Assembly (NCBI RefSeq): GCF_900114785.1 | Contig: NZ_FOUG01000007.1 | Span: forward strand, 248,001 to 312,000 | Reading direction: 5' to 3' | DNA: 64,000 bases | DNA from: Variovorax sp. OV329 | GTDB lineage: Bacteria > Pseudomonadota > Gammaproteobacteria > Burkholderiales > Burkholderiaceae_C | Part shown: one piece after another, positions 38,370-47,793 of the stretch | How positions within the stretch are numbered: the first letter of the stretch is position 1 | Layout: the number at the start of each line of letters is the position of its first letter | Position numbers and translations under genes: made by a program | The notes under the pieces: generated by a model | The model's input: only the letters and a program-made list of their open reading frames with translations | The model's database searches: none | What the model was told of the DNA's origin: nothing

Positions 38370-40085
38370 ATGTCAGGCGCTCAATTCGGAAACTTCATCC
38401 TCGGCCTCATCGTGGTGGCGATCGTTGTCGCCATTGCCGTGTGGCTGCTGCACTGGCTCTACCTGCGAAGCTCCAAGGAAAGGGCCTTCGTACGCACCGG
38501 GCTGGGCGGGCAGAAGGTGGTGCTGGGGGGCGGCGCCTTCGTGCTGCCCATCGTGCACGACGTCATTCCCGTCAACATGAACACGCTGCGGCTGGAAGTG
38601 AGCCGCGGGCGCGACAAGGCGCTCATCACCAAGGACCGGATGCGGGTGGACGTGATCGCCGAGTTCTACGTGCGCGTGGCCACCAATCCCGAGGCCGTGG
38701 CCAACGCCGCCCAGACCCTGGGCCTTCGCACCATGGAGCCCGAACAGCTCAAGGAACTGGTGGAAGGCAAGTTCGTCGACGCCTTGCGCACCGCCGCGGC
38801 CGAGATGACCATGGAAGAGCTGCACGAGAAGCGCGGCGCCTACGTCAAGCGGGTGCGCGACTCCGTCGCGGAAGACCTGACGAAGAACGGCCTGGAGCTG
38901 GAAGCCGCTTCGCTCACCCAGCTTGACCAGACCGGCATGGAGTACTTCAACCCCAGCAACGCCTTCGACGCCGAGGGCCTGACGCGCCTGACCGAGCAGA
39001 TCGAGCGCCGCAAGAAGCAGCGCAACGACGTGGAGCAGGACACGCTGGTGGCCATCCGCAACAAGAACCTGGAGGCCGAGAAGCTGTCGCTGGAGATCGA
39101 CCGCGACGCCGAGCATGCCCGCCTGGCGCAGCAACGCGAGGTGGAGATTGCCCGCGCCCGCCAGCGCGCCGAACTGGCCGCCGAGCGCGCCATGCGCGAG
39201 CAGGACGCCGAGGGCGCGCAGATCAGCGCCAAGCAGGCCATCGACGCGGCGCGCATCCGCTCGGACCAGCAGCTGGAGCAGGAGCGCATCACCAAGGAAC
39301 GCGCCATCCAGGGCGCCGAGATCGAGCGGCGCATGCAGCTGGAGCTGGCCGAGCAGAAGCGCGCGATTGCAGTCGCCAAGGAGAGCAAGGCCCAGAGCGA
39401 GGCGCAGGCCGAGGCCGAGCAGGCCCGCGCGCTGGCCATCGCCGCCGAGGAAAAGGTCTTCACCGTCCGCGACGTGGAAGCGGCCGAGCGCAAGAAGAAA
39501 ATCGAGCTGATCGCCACGGCGCAGCAGGCGGAGCGTGACGCGATGCGGCTCACTTCCGCCGCCCAGGCCGAGAAGGAAGCGGCCGCGGACCGCGGCGACG
39601 CCATCCGCGCGCAGGCCGAGGCCGATGCCGACGCCGAGAAGATCAAGGCCATGGCGCAGCGGGTGCGCGCCGAGATCGAGGCCGAGGGCCAGCGCCTGAT
39701 GAACGAGGCGCACAACATGCTCACGCCCGACGCCCGCGCCTCCGCCCTGCGCATGCGGCTGGTGGAGAAGGCCGAGGCCATCATCCGCGAGTCGGTGCGG
39801 CCCATGGAGCGCATCGAGGGCATCAAGATCCTGCAGGTGGACGGGCTGGGCGGTTCGGGCGGCGGTGGCGGCGCGAATGGCGCCGACGGCAGCGGCAACT
39901 TCTCGGACAGCGTGGTCAATTCGGCGCTGCGCTTCCGGGCGCAGGCGCCGCTGGTGGACCAGCTCTTGCGCGAGATCGGCGTCGAGGGTGGTGACATCCA
40001 GCGCCTGGCCAGCACCACCAGTGGCATCCATGCCGCACTGCCCACCGGCGCAGGTGGTCAAGGCAGCGGCGGCAAGAAGGAGTAG
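38370..40085 (+). CDS. Flotillin-family (SPFH) membrane protein
   Basis: A 571-residue flotillin-like protein close in layout to YqiK. Residues 8-32 are a hydrophobic anchor, the SPFH domain covers about 40-190, and about 200-440 is a long Ala/Glu/Gln/Arg-rich coiled coil, ending in a glycine-rich region (GGSGGGGGANG) before a final conserved helical patch. Flotillins assemble cages that organise membrane microdomains. Its place 18 bases after the PEP-hydrolase gene and 3 bases before an SRPBCC gene puts it inside the catabolic operon, which is unusual. No NfeD gene is adjacent. Confidence 0.9.
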   Translation: MSGAQFGNFILGLIVVAIVVAIAVWLLHWLYLRSSKERAFVRTGLGGQKVVLGGGAFVLPIVHDVIPVNMNTLRLEVSRGRDKALITKDRMRVDVIAEFYVRVATNPEAVANAAQTLGLRTMEPEQLKELVEGKFVDALRTAAAEMTMEELHEKRGAYVKRVRDSVAEDLTKNGLELEAASLTQLDQTGMEYFNPSNAFDAEGLTRLTEQIERRKKQRNDVEQDTLVAIRNKNLEAEKLSLEIDRDAEHARLAQQREVEIARARQRAELAAERAMREQDAEGAQISAKQAIDAARIRSDQQLEQERITKERAIQGAEIERRMQLELAEQKRAIAVAKESKAQSEAQAEAEQARALAIAAEEKVFTVRDVEAAERKKKIELIATAQQAERDAMRLTSAAQAEKEAAADRGDAIRAQAEADADAEKIKAMAQRVRAEIEAEGQRLMNEAHNMLTPDARASALRMRLVEKAEAIIRESVRPMERIEGIKILQVDGLGGSGGGGGANGADGSGNFSDSVVNSALRFRAQAPLVDQLLREIGVEGGDIQRLASTTSGIHAALPTGAGGQGSGGKKE

Positions 40086-40088
40086 CCG

Positions 40089-40529
40089 ATGGTGCAGGTC
40101 TACGCCTCCAGCGTGATCGATTCCAGCGCGGACAACGTGTGGTCGCGCATCCGCGACTTCAACGGCCTGCCGCTGTGGCACCCGGCCATCGCCGACAGCC
40201 GCATCGAGAACAGCCAGCCGGCGGACCGCATCGGCTGCATCCGGCACTTCCACCTGCGCGATGGCGGCACCATCCGCGAGCGGCTGCTGGCCCTTTCGGA
40301 CTACGACTACAGCTGCAGCTACGAGATCCTGGAGAGCCCCATGGGCGTGGAGCGCTACGTGGCCACGCTCAAGCTCACGCCCGTGACCGACGGCGGACGC
40401 TGCTTCGCCGAGTGGAGCGCCGAGTTCGAGTGCGCGCCGGGCCGCGAGCAGGAGCTGTCCGAGACGATCGGCGGCGGCGTGTTCCAAGGCGGCTTCGACG
40501 CGCTCAAGCGCCACTTCGGCGGGCGTTGA
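40089..40529 (+). CDS. SRPBCC-family (polyketide cyclase/START-like) protein
   Basis: A 146-residue single SRPBCC domain: a helix-grip fold that encloses a hydrophobic ligand pocket. VIDSSADNVWSRIRDFNGLPLWHPAI is the typical N-terminal strand-helix, and EWSAEFECAPG with a C-terminal long helix closes the fold. It begins 3 bases after the flotillin stop. The next gene starts with a paralogous domain; the two share WHPAI, YVATL/YVATV and KPVTDG-like blocks. It may bind or turn over a hydrophobic intermediate. Confidence 0.86.
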   Translation: MVQVYASSVIDSSADNVWSRIRDFNGLPLWHPAIADSRIENSQPADRIGCIRHFHLRDGGTIRERLLALSDYDYSCSYEILESPMGVERYVATLKLTPVTDGGRCFAEWSAEFECAPGREQELSETIGGGVFQGGFDALKRHFGGR

Positions 40530-40534
40530 CCGCC

Positions 40535-42010
40535 ATGCTGCAGCGCGTGGTCCGCTCCACCGTCATCGACGCGCCCATCGAGCGCGTGTGGGCGGTGCTG
40601 CGCGACTTCAACAGCCACGATCAATGGCACCCGGCCATCGAGGCCAGCCACATCGAGGGCAACGAGCGCAGCGACCAGGTGGGCTGCGTGCGCAGCTTCA
40701 CGCTCAAGGACGGCAACCACATCCGCGAGCAGCTGCTGACCCTGTCGGACCGCGACCACCGCAGCACCTATTGCATCGTCGAGGCGACCGTGCCGCTGCA
40801 GCGCTACGTGGCCACGGTCACGCTCAAGCCGGTGACCGACGGGCAGCGCACCTTCTGGCATTGGGAATCGACCTTCTCCACCCCGCCGGGCCGCGAGGCG
40901 GAGTTGCGCGACATGGTGTCGCAGGGCGTGTACGAAGCGGGCTTCGAGGCCTTGCGCCGGCATCTGCGGCAAGGCGCCGACCTGCGCCCTGCCGGCAGTG
41001 CGCCCATGCCCACCGCCCTGCCCCTGCCCTCGCGCCGCGTGGCCCTGCGCCGCTACGGCGATGCGGGCGAACTGGTGGCCGAGGACGCGCAGGCGCCTGC
41101 GCCGCGCGAGGGCGAGGTGCGCATCCGCCAGCGCGCCATCGGCCTGAACTACATCGACGTGTACCTGCGGCGCGGCTGGGTGCCGCAGATGCTGCCTGTC
41201 TCGGCGGCGCAGCCGGGCGTGCCGGGCATGGAAGCGGCGGGGAGCGTGCTCGACACCGGCCCGGGCGCAGGTGCGTTTCTGTCGGGTGATCGCGTCGCCT
41301 ACCTGGGGCCGTCACCGGGCGCCTACTGCAGCGTGCGCAGCGTGCCCGCCGACTGGGTGGTGCGCCTGCCGCCCGAGGTGGACGACGAAGTTGCGGCGGC
41401 CCTGCTGCTCAAGGGCATCACCGCCGACTACCTGCTGCGCGACCTGGGCCACGTCGGCCGCGGCACACGCCTGCTGGTGCATGCGGCGGCCGGTGGCGTC
41501 GGCCTGCTGCTTTGCGCGTGGGCGAAGCGGCTGGGCGCCACGGTGCTGGGAACCGTGTCCAGCGAGGCTAAGGCCAGGCTGGCGCGCGAGCACGGCTGCG
41601 ACCAGGTGATCGTGACGCGCGACTACCGCTTTGCCGATGCGGTGCAGCGCGCCTGCGGCGGCGCCGACGTGGTGGTCGACGGCCTGGGCGCGGCGGCGCG
41701 CGAGGAGAACCTGGCCGCCCTGGCGCGCTGCGGCCACTGGATCAGCCTGGGCCAGGCCAGCGGGGCGCTGCCGCCCATCGAGCCCGATGCGCTGCTGGGC
41801 AAGTCGCTGAGCTTCTCGCGGCCGGTGGTGTTCGACTACGTGGCCACGCCGGCGAAGCTGGCCGAGCGGGCCGACCGCCTCTGGGCCGCGCTGGCCGAAG
41901 GCACGATCCGTGTGCCGCCCATCGAGCGCTTCTCGCTCGACGCCGCCGCGCAGGCGCATGGAAGACTGGAATCGCGCGAGCGCACCGGGGCCCTGGTGCT
42001 GGTCGCGTAG
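40535..42010 (+). CDS. SRPBCC domain fused to a quinone oxidoreductase (MDR family)
   Basis: A 491-residue fusion. Residues 1 to about 148 are an SRPBCC domain paralogous to the preceding gene; from about residue 158 (MPTALPLPSRRVALRRYGDAG) the protein is a zinc-independent MDR quinone oxidoreductase with GLNYIDVYLRRG and the NADPH motif AAAGGVGLLLCAWAK. An ATG at 41006 is in frame at the junction but has no ribosome site, so a single polypeptide is likely. The pairing suggests that a ligand held by the SRPBCC domain is passed to the reductase. Both parts look intact. Confidence 0.86.
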   Translation: MLQRVVRSTVIDAPIERVWAVLRDFNSHDQWHPAIEASHIEGNERSDQVGCVRSFTLKDGNHIREQLLTLSDRDHRSTYCIVEATVPLQRYVATVTLKPVTDGQRTFWHWESTFSTPPGREAELRDMVSQGVYEAGFEALRRHLRQGADLRPAGSAPMPTALPLPSRRVALRRYGDAGELVAEDAQAPAPREGEVRIRQRAIGLNYIDVYLRRGWVPQMLPVSAAQPGVPGMEAAGSVLDTGPGAGAFLSGDRVAYLGPSPGAYCSVRSVPADWVVRLPPEVDDEVAAALLLKGITADYLLRDLGHVGRGTRLLVHAAAGGVGLLLCAWAKRLGATVLGTVSSEAKARLAREHGCDQVIVTRDYRFADAVQRACGGADVVVDGLGAAAREENLAALARCGHWISLGQASGALPPIEPDALLGKSLSFSRPVVFDYVATPAKLAERADRLWAALAEGTIRVPPIERFSLDAAAQAHGRLESRERTGALVLVA

Positions 42011-42035
42011 TCATCTCATTCAAGGAGCAGTTCCG

Positions 42036-42413
42036 ATGATCGTCGGCATGAACCACTTCACCGTCATCGCCGAGGACCGGCAGAAGACGCTGGACTTCTA
42101 CTGCGGCCTGCTGGGCCTCACCGAGGGGCCTCGGCCCGACCTTGGCTTTCCGGGTGCCTGGCTCTATGCAGGCGGGCCGCAGGCGGTGCTGCACATGTAC
42201 TTCGAGCGGCCCGTGCCGCCGGGGCGGTCGGGGGTGATCGACCACATGGCCTTCACGGCCAAGGACCTTAAGGCGGTGAAGGCGCGCTTCGATGCGAGCG
42301 GGACGAAGTACGACCTGCGCCAGCAGGTCGGCGCGGGAACCTGGCAGTTGTTCTGCCACGACCCGTCGGGTGCGAAGGTGGAACTGGATTTCGATCCTTC
42401 CGAGACGCTGTGA
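42036..42413 (+). CDS. VOC-superfamily (glyoxalase/dioxygenase-like) protein
   Basis: A 125-residue two-module VOC protein. MNHFTVIAEDRQKTLDFYCGLLGL is the first beta-alpha-beta unit with candidate metal ligand His6; DHMAFTAKD and KVELDF carry the expected His and Glu of the second. VOC proteins include glyoxalases, ring-cleavage dioxygenases and fosfomycin-type transferases. It is the last gene of the run, 25 bases after the fusion gene. AAGGAG precedes the ATG. Confidence 0.87.
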   Translation: MIVGMNHFTVIAEDRQKTLDFYCGLLGLTEGPRPDLGFPGAWLYAGGPQAVLHMYFERPVPPGRSGVIDHMAFTAKDLKAVKARFDASGTKYDLRQQVGAGTWQLFCHDPSGAKVELDFDPSETL

Positions 42414-42449
42414 GCCCCGGTACAGCGGCGGCAATCTGACCTGAGCGCT

Positions 42450-42474
42450 CCAATACGGTAAAATGCCGTATTGG
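42450..42474. promoter_or_regulatory. Palindromic operator of the toxin-antitoxin pair
   Basis: CCAATACGG (42450-42458) and CCGTATTGG (42466-42474) form a perfect 9-base inverted repeat around TAAAATG. It sits 16 bases before the antitoxin ATG, and the A/T-rich centre may be the -10 element. Antitoxins of this class bind such sites through their ribbon-helix-helix domain. Confidence 0.72.
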
Positions 42475-42490
42475 ACAGGAAGGAACACCG

Positions 42491-42763
42491 ATGACAGCCG
42501 CTGCCCGCTTCGATCTCAAGATGGACGCCGAAGAGAAGGACGTCATTGCCAAGGCCGCGTCCCTCATGGGCACGACCATGGCGGCGTTCGTGCGCGCGGC
42601 CGCCAAGGAAAAGGCGCAGCAGATGCTCGAGCGCGAATCGCGCGTGACCCTGTCCCGGAAGGACTTCGCCGCCTTTGCCGCTGCGCTCGATACCGCCTTC
42701 CAGCCGAATCCTGCACTGCAGAACGCCCTGACCCAGGCCCGGAAGAAGGTCAGGCGTGCTTGA
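42491..42763 (+). CDS. DUF1778-family antitoxin
   Basis: A 90-residue antitoxin of the TacA/DUF1778 type. The N-terminal ribbon-helix-helix (about residues 3-45: ARFDLKMDAEEKDVIAKAA, then TMAAFVRAAA) should bind the palindrome upstream. The C-terminal part (about 55-88), with FAAFAAALDT, would wrap around and neutralise the toxin. It overlaps the GNAT toxin gene by 8 bases. AGGAA precedes the ATG. Confidence 0.9.
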   Translation: MTAAARFDLKMDAEEKDVIAKAASLMGTTMAAFVRAAAKEKAQQMLERESRVTLSRKDFAAFAAALDTAFQPNPALQNALTQARKKVRRA

Positions 42764-43241
42764 GGACTTGCCGCTGGATCCCAACCTCCACGACCGGAAC
42801 GGATTCGACTGCGGCGTCCCGGCCCTCGACGAGTACCTGAGCCGCTTCGCCGACCAGCATCGGCGCCGAGGAATCACATCGGTCTACGTGCTGGCCGACT
42901 CCGAGGCCCCCAGGCTGATCCTGGGCTACTACACGCTGAGCGCGGCGGAAGTCGATGCGCAGGAGCTCGACGAGCGCGATCGCAAGCGATTGCCCCGCTA
43001 CCCCGTGCCCTGCTTTCGCATGGGACGGCTGGCCTGCCGTACAGACCAGCGCGGCAAGGGCATCGGTAGCCTGCTGGTCGGCCTTGCGGTCGACCGCTGC
43101 CTCAAGGCCAGGGAACAGGTGGCTGCCTACGCCTTGCTAGTGGATGCCAAGGACGAGCAGGCAAAGCTGTTCTACGAACGTTACGGATTCAGCGCGTTCG
43201 CCGGCAACCCCTTGACCCTGTACCTGCCGCTTGGCAAGTGA
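42756..43241 (+). CDS. GNAT-family acetyltransferase toxin (TacT/AtaT-like)
   Basis: A 161-residue GNAT protein with the acetyl-CoA loop QRGKGIG (98-104) and a C-terminal Tyr in FYERYGF (Y143) that corresponds by position to the catalytic tyrosine of TacT-type toxins. Such toxins acetylate the amino group of charged tRNAs and stop translation. It starts at a GTG inside the antitoxin gene. The N-terminal FDCGVPALDEYL is a hallmark of the toxin group. Together with the DUF1778 gene it is a complete type II module inserted between the catabolic operon and dapC. Confidence 0.9.
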   Translation: MLEDLPLDPNLHDRNGFDCGVPALDEYLSRFADQHRRRGITSVYVLADSEAPRLILGYYTLSAAEVDAQELDERDRKRLPRYPVPCFRMGRLACRTDQRGKGIGSLLVGLAVDRCLKAREQVAAYALLVDAKDEQAKLFYERYGFSAFAGNPLTLYLPLGK

Positions 43242-43286
43242 GGGAAGCACGTCGGCCGATCGGCCTGCTCGTCCGATAATCACCCC

Positions 43287-44492
43287 ATGAACCCCTTGCT
43301 TTCAAAGCTCCAGCCCTACCCCTTCGAGCGGCTGAAGCAACTGTTCGCCGGCGTCACGCCGGATCCCGCCCATGCCCCCATCAGCCTGGGCATCGGAGAG
43401 CCCAGGCACGCGACACCGGGCTTCATCAAGGACGCCCTGACCGCTGGCCTCGGTGCCCTGGCCGTGTACCCCGCCACCGCCGGCGACCTGAAGCTGCGCC
43501 AGTCCTTCACGTCCTGGCTCAAGACGCGCTACCAACTGGAACTGGACCCGGCCACCCAGGTGCTGCCGGTCAACGGCTCGCGCGAGGCCCTATTCGCCCT
43601 GGCGCAAACGGTGGTCGACACGAGCAAGTCGGCGGCGCCGGTGGTGCTCTCGCCCAACCCCTTCTATCAAATCTACGAGGGTGCCGCGCTGCTGGCCGGC
43701 GCCGAGCCCTACTACGTGCCCAGCGTGCCCGAGCGCAACTTCGCGGTCGACTGGGACAGCGTGCCGGCCGAGGTCTGGGCGCGCACGCAGCTGGTCTTCG
43801 TCTGCTCGCCCGGCAACCCCACCGGCGCGGTGATGCAGCTGGACGAGTGGCGCAAGCTCTTCGCCCTCTCGGACAAGCACGGCTTCGTCATCGCCTCGGA
43901 CGAGTGCTACAGCGAGATCTATTTCCGGGACGAGGCACCCCTGGGCGGCCTGGAAGCGGCCGCGCGGCTGGGCCGGCGCGACTACCGCAACCTGATCGCC
44001 CTCACCTCGCTGTCCAAGCGCAGCAACGTGCCCGGCCTTCGCAGCGGCTTCGTGGCGGGCGATGCGGCCATCATCAAGTCCTTCCTGCTCTACCGCACCT
44101 ACCACGGCAGCGCCATGAGCGGTGCCGTGTCCGCGGCCAGCATCGCCGCCTGGGGCGACGAATCGCACGTGGTGGACAACCGCGCGCAGTACCGCGCCAA
44201 GTTCGCCGCGGTAACACCTTTGCTGGACAAGGTGCTGGACGTGCGCCTGCCCGATGCCAGCTTCTACCTATGGGCCGGGGTTCCCGCGGCGTGGCAAGGC
44301 GACGACACCGCCTTCGCCCGCGAGCTCTACGCTCAATACAATGTGACGGTGCTGCCGGGCTCCTACCTGGCACGCGACGCGCAAGGCCACAACCCCGGCC
44401 GCGGACGCATCCGGATGGCCCTGGTGGCCGACACCGCCGAATGCGTGGCGGCTGCACACCGCATCGTCGAATTCGTCAACAAGGGCCGCTAG
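43287..44492 (+). CDS. dapC: Succinyldiaminopimelate transaminase
   Basis: A 401-residue class I PLP aminotransferase of the DapC type, forming N-succinyl-diaminopimelate from the 2-oxo acid in the lysine/peptidoglycan pathway. [19 protein letters not shown] at the N-terminus is diagnostic, and the PLP lysine lies in [15 protein letters not shown]. It is followed by dapD (53 bases) and dapE, so the three succinylase-branch steps sit together. Length is normal. Confidence 0.94.
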   Translation: MNPLLSKLQPYPFERLKQLFAGVTPDPAHAPISLGIGEPRHATPGFIKDALTAGLGALAVYPATAGDLKLRQSFTSWLKTRYQLELDPATQVLPVNGSREALFALAQTVVDTSKSAAPVVLSPNPFYQIYEGAALLAGAEPYYVPSVPERNFAVDWDSVPAEVWARTQLVFVCSPGNPTGAVMQLDEWRKLFALSDKHGFVIASDECYSEIYFRDEAPLGGLEAAARLGRRDYRNLIALTSLSKRSNVPGLRSGFVAGDAAIIKSFLLYRTYHGSAMSGAVSAASIAAWGDESHVVDNRAQYRAKFAAVTPLLDKVLDVRLPDASFYLWAGVPAAWQGDDTAFARELYAQYNVTVLPGSYLARDAQGHNPGRGRIRMALVADTAECVAAAHRIVEFVNKGR

Positions 44493-44545
44493 CCACCTCC
44501 AGCCGACGCCGCCCTGCCTCCAGATACCAACCAGAGCATTCCAGA

Positions 44546-45379
44546 ATGACCCAGCAACTCCAGCAAACCATCGACGCCGCGTGGGAAGACCGCGCCAACA
44601 TCTCGGCCACCGCCGCCTCCAAGGAAGTGCGCGACGCCGTCGACCACGTCATCGCCGAGCTCAACAACGGCAAGCTGCGCGTGGCCACCCGCGAAGCCGT
44701 CGGCAAGTGGACCGTGCACCAGTGGATCAAGAAGGCCGTGCTGCTGTCCTTCCGCCTGAAGGACAACGAGCAGATGCAGGCCGGCTCGCTGGGCTTCTAC
44801 GACAAGGTGCCCACCAAGTTCTCGCATCTGTCGGCCAGTGAGCTGAAGGACGCGGGCGTGCGCATCGTGCCGCCGGCCGTGGCCCGCCGCGGCAGCTACA
44901 TCGCCAAGGGCGCGATCCTGATGCCCTCGTACGTGAACATCGGCGCCTACGTGGGCGAAGGCACCATGGTCGACACCTGGGCCACCGTGGGCTCGTGCGC
45001 GCAGATCGGCGCCAACGTGCACCTGTCGGGCGGCGTTGGCATCGGCGGCGTGCTGGAGCCGCTGCAAGCCGGCCCCACCATCATCGAGGACAACTGCTTT
45101 ATCGGCGCCCGCTCCGAGGTGGTCGAGGGCGTGGTCATCGAAGAGAACTCGGTGCTGGGCATGGGCGTGTACATCGGCCAGAGCACCCCGATCTTCAACC
45201 GCGACACCGGCGAGACCGTCTTCGGCCGCGTGCCGGCGGGCAGCGTGGTCATCAGCGGCAACCTGCCCAAGAAGACCAAGTCGGGCCAGGACTACAGCAC
45301 CTACGCCGCGATCATCGTGAAGACGGTGGACGCGCAGACCCGCTCGAAGACCAGCCTGAACGACCTGCTGCGCGACTGA
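44546..45379 (+). CDS. dapD: Tetrahydrodipicolinate N-succinyltransferase
   Basis: A 277-residue DapD. A helical N-terminal domain is followed by the left-handed beta helix of hexapeptide repeats ([46 protein letters not shown]) and a short C-terminal part. It transfers succinyl from succinyl-CoA to tetrahydrodipicolinate, as a trimer. The ATG at 44546 gives the conserved start [16 protein letters not shown]. Part of the dap operon. Confidence 0.97.
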   Translation: MTQQLQQTIDAAWEDRANISATAASKEVRDAVDHVIAELNNGKLRVATREAVGKWTVHQWIKKAVLLSFRLKDNEQMQAGSLGFYDKVPTKFSHLSASELKDAGVRIVPPAVARRGSYIAKGAILMPSYVNIGAYVGEGTMVDTWATVGSCAQIGANVHLSGGVGIGGVLEPLQAGPTIIEDNCFIGARSEVVEGVVIEENSVLGMGVYIGQSTPIFNRDTGETVFGRVPAGSVVISGNLPKKTKSGQDYSTYAAIIVKTVDAQTRSKTSLNDLLRD

Positions 45380-45466
45380 TCGGCGTCCGCAGCCCGGCGG
45401 AGGGGCCGGGCCGCGGATCTTGGGAACGACGACAACGCTGACGACGACAACGACGAGGAGAAACCG

Positions 45467-46615
45467 ATGAGCACCATGGAGCGCATTCTTCGCCTGATGG
45501 CCGACCGCAAGGCTTCGGACATCTACCTGTCGGCGCATGCGCCGGCGCAGATCCGCATCAACGGCCAGTGCCTGCCGATCAATGCGCAGCTGCTGCCGCC
45601 AGAGGCGCCCGTCGCGCTGCTCGCCGAAGTCCTCCCCGCCAGCCGCATCGAGGAGCTCAAGCGCACCGGCGAGCTCAACACCGCCGTGGCGCTGGAAGGC
45701 GCCGGCAACTACCGCGTGAGCGCCATGCGCCAGCGCGGCAGCTACGCGGTGGTGGTGCGTCACATTCCCTCGGACATCCCGGCCTTCGATTCGCTGAACC
45801 TGCCGCAGATCCTCAAGACCCTCATCATGGAAAAGCGCGGGCTGATCCTGATGGTGGGCGCCACCGGCGCCGGCAAGACCACCACGCTGGCCTCGATGAT
45901 CGACTACCGCAACGAGAACGCCAGCGGCCACATCCTCACGGTGGAAGAGCCGATCGAGTTCACCTACACCAACAAGAAGTCGCTGGTGAACCAGCGCGAC
46001 ATCGGCAGCGACACCCAGTCGCTGCAGCTGGCACTGAAGAACGCGCTGCGCCAGGCGCCCGACGTGATCCAGATCGGCGAAATCCGCGACCGCGAGACCA
46101 TGGATGCGGCCATTGCGTATGCGCAGTCGGGCCACCTGTGCGTGGCCACGCTGCATGCCAACAACAGCTACCGCGCGCTCAACCGGATCCTGAGCTTCTA
46201 CCCGGTGGAAGTGCGCTCCACCCTGCTGGGCGACCTGGCCTCGGCCATGCGCGCCATCGTCTCGCAGCGCCTGCTGCGCACGCCCGCCGGTGCGCGCGTG
46301 CCCGCCATCGAGATCATGCTCAACACGCAGCTGGTGGCCGACCTGATCGAGAAGGGCGACTTCTCCGCCGTGAAGGAAGCCATGGAGCAGTCCATGGCCG
46401 AGGGCTCGCAGACCTTCGAGGAAGACATCGCCCGGCTGATCATCGAGGGCCAGGTGGACCGCGCCGAAGGCCTAGCCAACGCCGACTCGCCCACCAACCT
46501 GATGTGGCGCCTGCAGAACCGCCAGGCGCCTTCCGACAAGCGCGAAGACCGGGCCCTGCTGGACCAGGTTGAAGAGCCCACTTTCACCGACATCACGCTC
46601 GACGTGAAGTTCTGA
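45467..46615 (+). CDS. PilT/PilU-family ATPase
   Basis: A 382-residue type IV pilus retraction-type ATPase. The N-terminal PAS-like domain (1-110), Walker [11 protein letters not shown] (131-140), Asp box and Walker B-like region [20 protein letters not shown] and the His box [11 protein letters not shown] are intact. PilU-type features include the long C-terminal tail ending in [10 protein letters not shown]. Its ATP hydrolysis would power pilus retraction or twitching. It is placed between dapD and dapE with 5 bases to dapE, an odd location for a pilus gene. The 87 bases before it contain short ACGACGACAACG repeats and a GAGGAG ribosome site. Confidence 0.9.
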   Translation: MSTMERILRLMADRKASDIYLSAHAPAQIRINGQCLPINAQLLPPEAPVALLAEVLPASRIEELKRTGELNTAVALEGAGNYRVSAMRQRGSYAVVVRHIPSDIPAFDSLNLPQILKTLIMEKRGLILMVGATGAGKTTTLASMIDYRNENASGHILTVEEPIEFTYTNKKSLVNQRDIGSDTQSLQLALKNALRQAPDVIQIGEIRDRETMDAAIAYAQSGHLCVATLHANNSYRALNRILSFYPVEVRSTLLGDLASAMRAIVSQRLLRTPAGARVPAIEIMLNTQLVADLIEKGDFSAVKEAMEQSMAEGSQTFEEDIARLIIEGQVDRAEGLANADSPTNLMWRLQNRQAPSDKREDRALLDQVEEPTFTDITLDVKF

Positions 46616-46620
46616 CCCGA

Positions 46621-47793
46621 ATGTCCCGCACGCTGCTCCTTGCCGAACAACTGATCTCCCGCCCCTCGGTCACTCCTGAAGACGGGGGCTGCCAGCAGTT
46701 GCTCGGCGAGCGGCTCGCGCGCCTGGGCTTCGAGCTCGAGACCATCGAAAGCGGCCCCGACAGCTTCCGGGTGACCAATCTCTGGGCGATGCGACGCAGC
46801 AGGCAGCCGCAGGCGCGCACGCTGGTCTTCGCCGGCCACACCGACGTGGTGCCCACAGGCCCGCTGGAGCAGTGGACCAGCCCGCCCTTCACGCCCACGC
46901 ACCGCGAGGGCAAGCTCTACGGCCGCGGCGCCTGCGACATGAAGACCTCGCTGGCCGCCTTCGTGGTGGCCATCGAGGAATTCCTGGATGCCAACCCCGA
47001 TCCCCGGCTGAACCTCGCCCTGCTGCTCACCAGCGACGAGGAAGGCCCGGGCGTGGACGGTACCGTCATCGTCTGCAACCAGTTGCGCGACCGGGGCGAG
47101 AAGCTGCACTACTGCATCGTGGGCGAGCCCACCGCGGTGGAGCGCACCGGCGACATGATCAAGAACGGCCGCCGCGGCACCATGAGCGGGCACCTCACTG
47201 TCAAGGGCATCCAGGGCCACATCGCCTACCCGCACCTGGCGCGCAACCCGGTGCACACCCTGGCGCCGGCGCTGGCCGAACTGGTGGCCATCAACGACGC
47301 GGGTGCCTGGGACTCGGGCAACGCGCACTTCCAGCCGACCAGCTGGCAGGTGAGCAACTTCCACGCGGGCACCGGCGCCAGCAACGTGATCCCGGGTAAC
47401 GCGGTGGTGGACTTCAATTTCCGCTTCTCGACCGAATCCACGCCCGAATCGCTACAAAAGCGCGTGCATGCCGTGCTGGACAAGCACCAGCTCGACTACG
47501 AGCTGAACTGGACCGTGGGCGGCCTGCCCTTCCTCACGCCGGCCGGCGAACTGGTGGCGGCTGCGCAGCAGGCGATTCGCGACGAAACCGGCATCGAGAC
47601 CGAGCTGTCCACCAGCGGCGGCACCAGCGACGCGCGCTTCATCGCCAAGGTCTGCGAGCAAGTGGTGGAGCTTGGCCCGGTCAACGCCAGCATCCACAAG
47701 ATCGACGAGCACATCGCGGTGGCCGACATCGACACGCTCAAGAACATCTACCGGCGCGCCATCGTCGCGCTGGACGCCCTGAGGGCAGCATGA
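46621..47793 (+). CDS. dapE: Succinyl-diaminopimelate desuccinylase
   Basis: A 390-residue M20-family zinc peptidase-like enzyme, which frees succinate from N-succinyl-L,L-diaminopimelate. The metal motif [25 protein letters not shown] and [12 protein letters not shown] are present. [14 protein letters not shown] and GGTSDARF complete the lid and active site. About 10 extra residues lie at the RMRRSRQ-type loop near residue 60, which is within normal variation. Its stop overlaps a short coupled frame that leads into prmB. Confidence 0.96.
   Translation: MSRTLLLAEQLISRPSVTPEDGGCQQLLGERLARLGFELETIESGPDSFRVTNLWAMRRSRQPQARTLVFAGHTDVVPTGPLEQWTSPPFTPTHREGKLYGRGACDMKTSLAAFVVAIEEFLDANPDPRLNLALLLTSDEEGPGVDGTVIVCNQLRDRGEKLHYCIVGEPTAVERTGDMIKNGRRGTMSGHLTVKGIQGHIAYPHLARNPVHTLAPALAELVAINDAGAWDSGNAHFQPTSWQVSNFHAGTGASNVIPGNAVVDFNFRFSTESTPESLQKRVHAVLDKHQLDYELNWTVGGLPFLTPAGELVAAAQQAIRDETGIETELSTSGGTSDARFIAKVCEQVVELGPVNASIHKIDEHIAVADIDTLKNIYRRAIVALDALRAA

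Noticed and set aside
38373..40514. A 713-codon minus-strand open frame opposite the flotillin and first SRPBCC gene
   Set aside because: It is low-complexity Leu/His/Ala sequence antisense to a clear coiled-coil protein and crosses two real genes.
41006..42010. Separate quinone oxidoreductase gene starting at the ATG at 41006
   Set aside because: There is no ribosome site, and the frame from the SRPBCC domain continues without a stop, so a fusion is more likely.
45424..45456. ACGACGACAACG short repeats before the PilT/PilU gene
   Set aside because: They are a short imperfect run with no partner elsewhere; probably slippage, not a CRISPR array or binding array.
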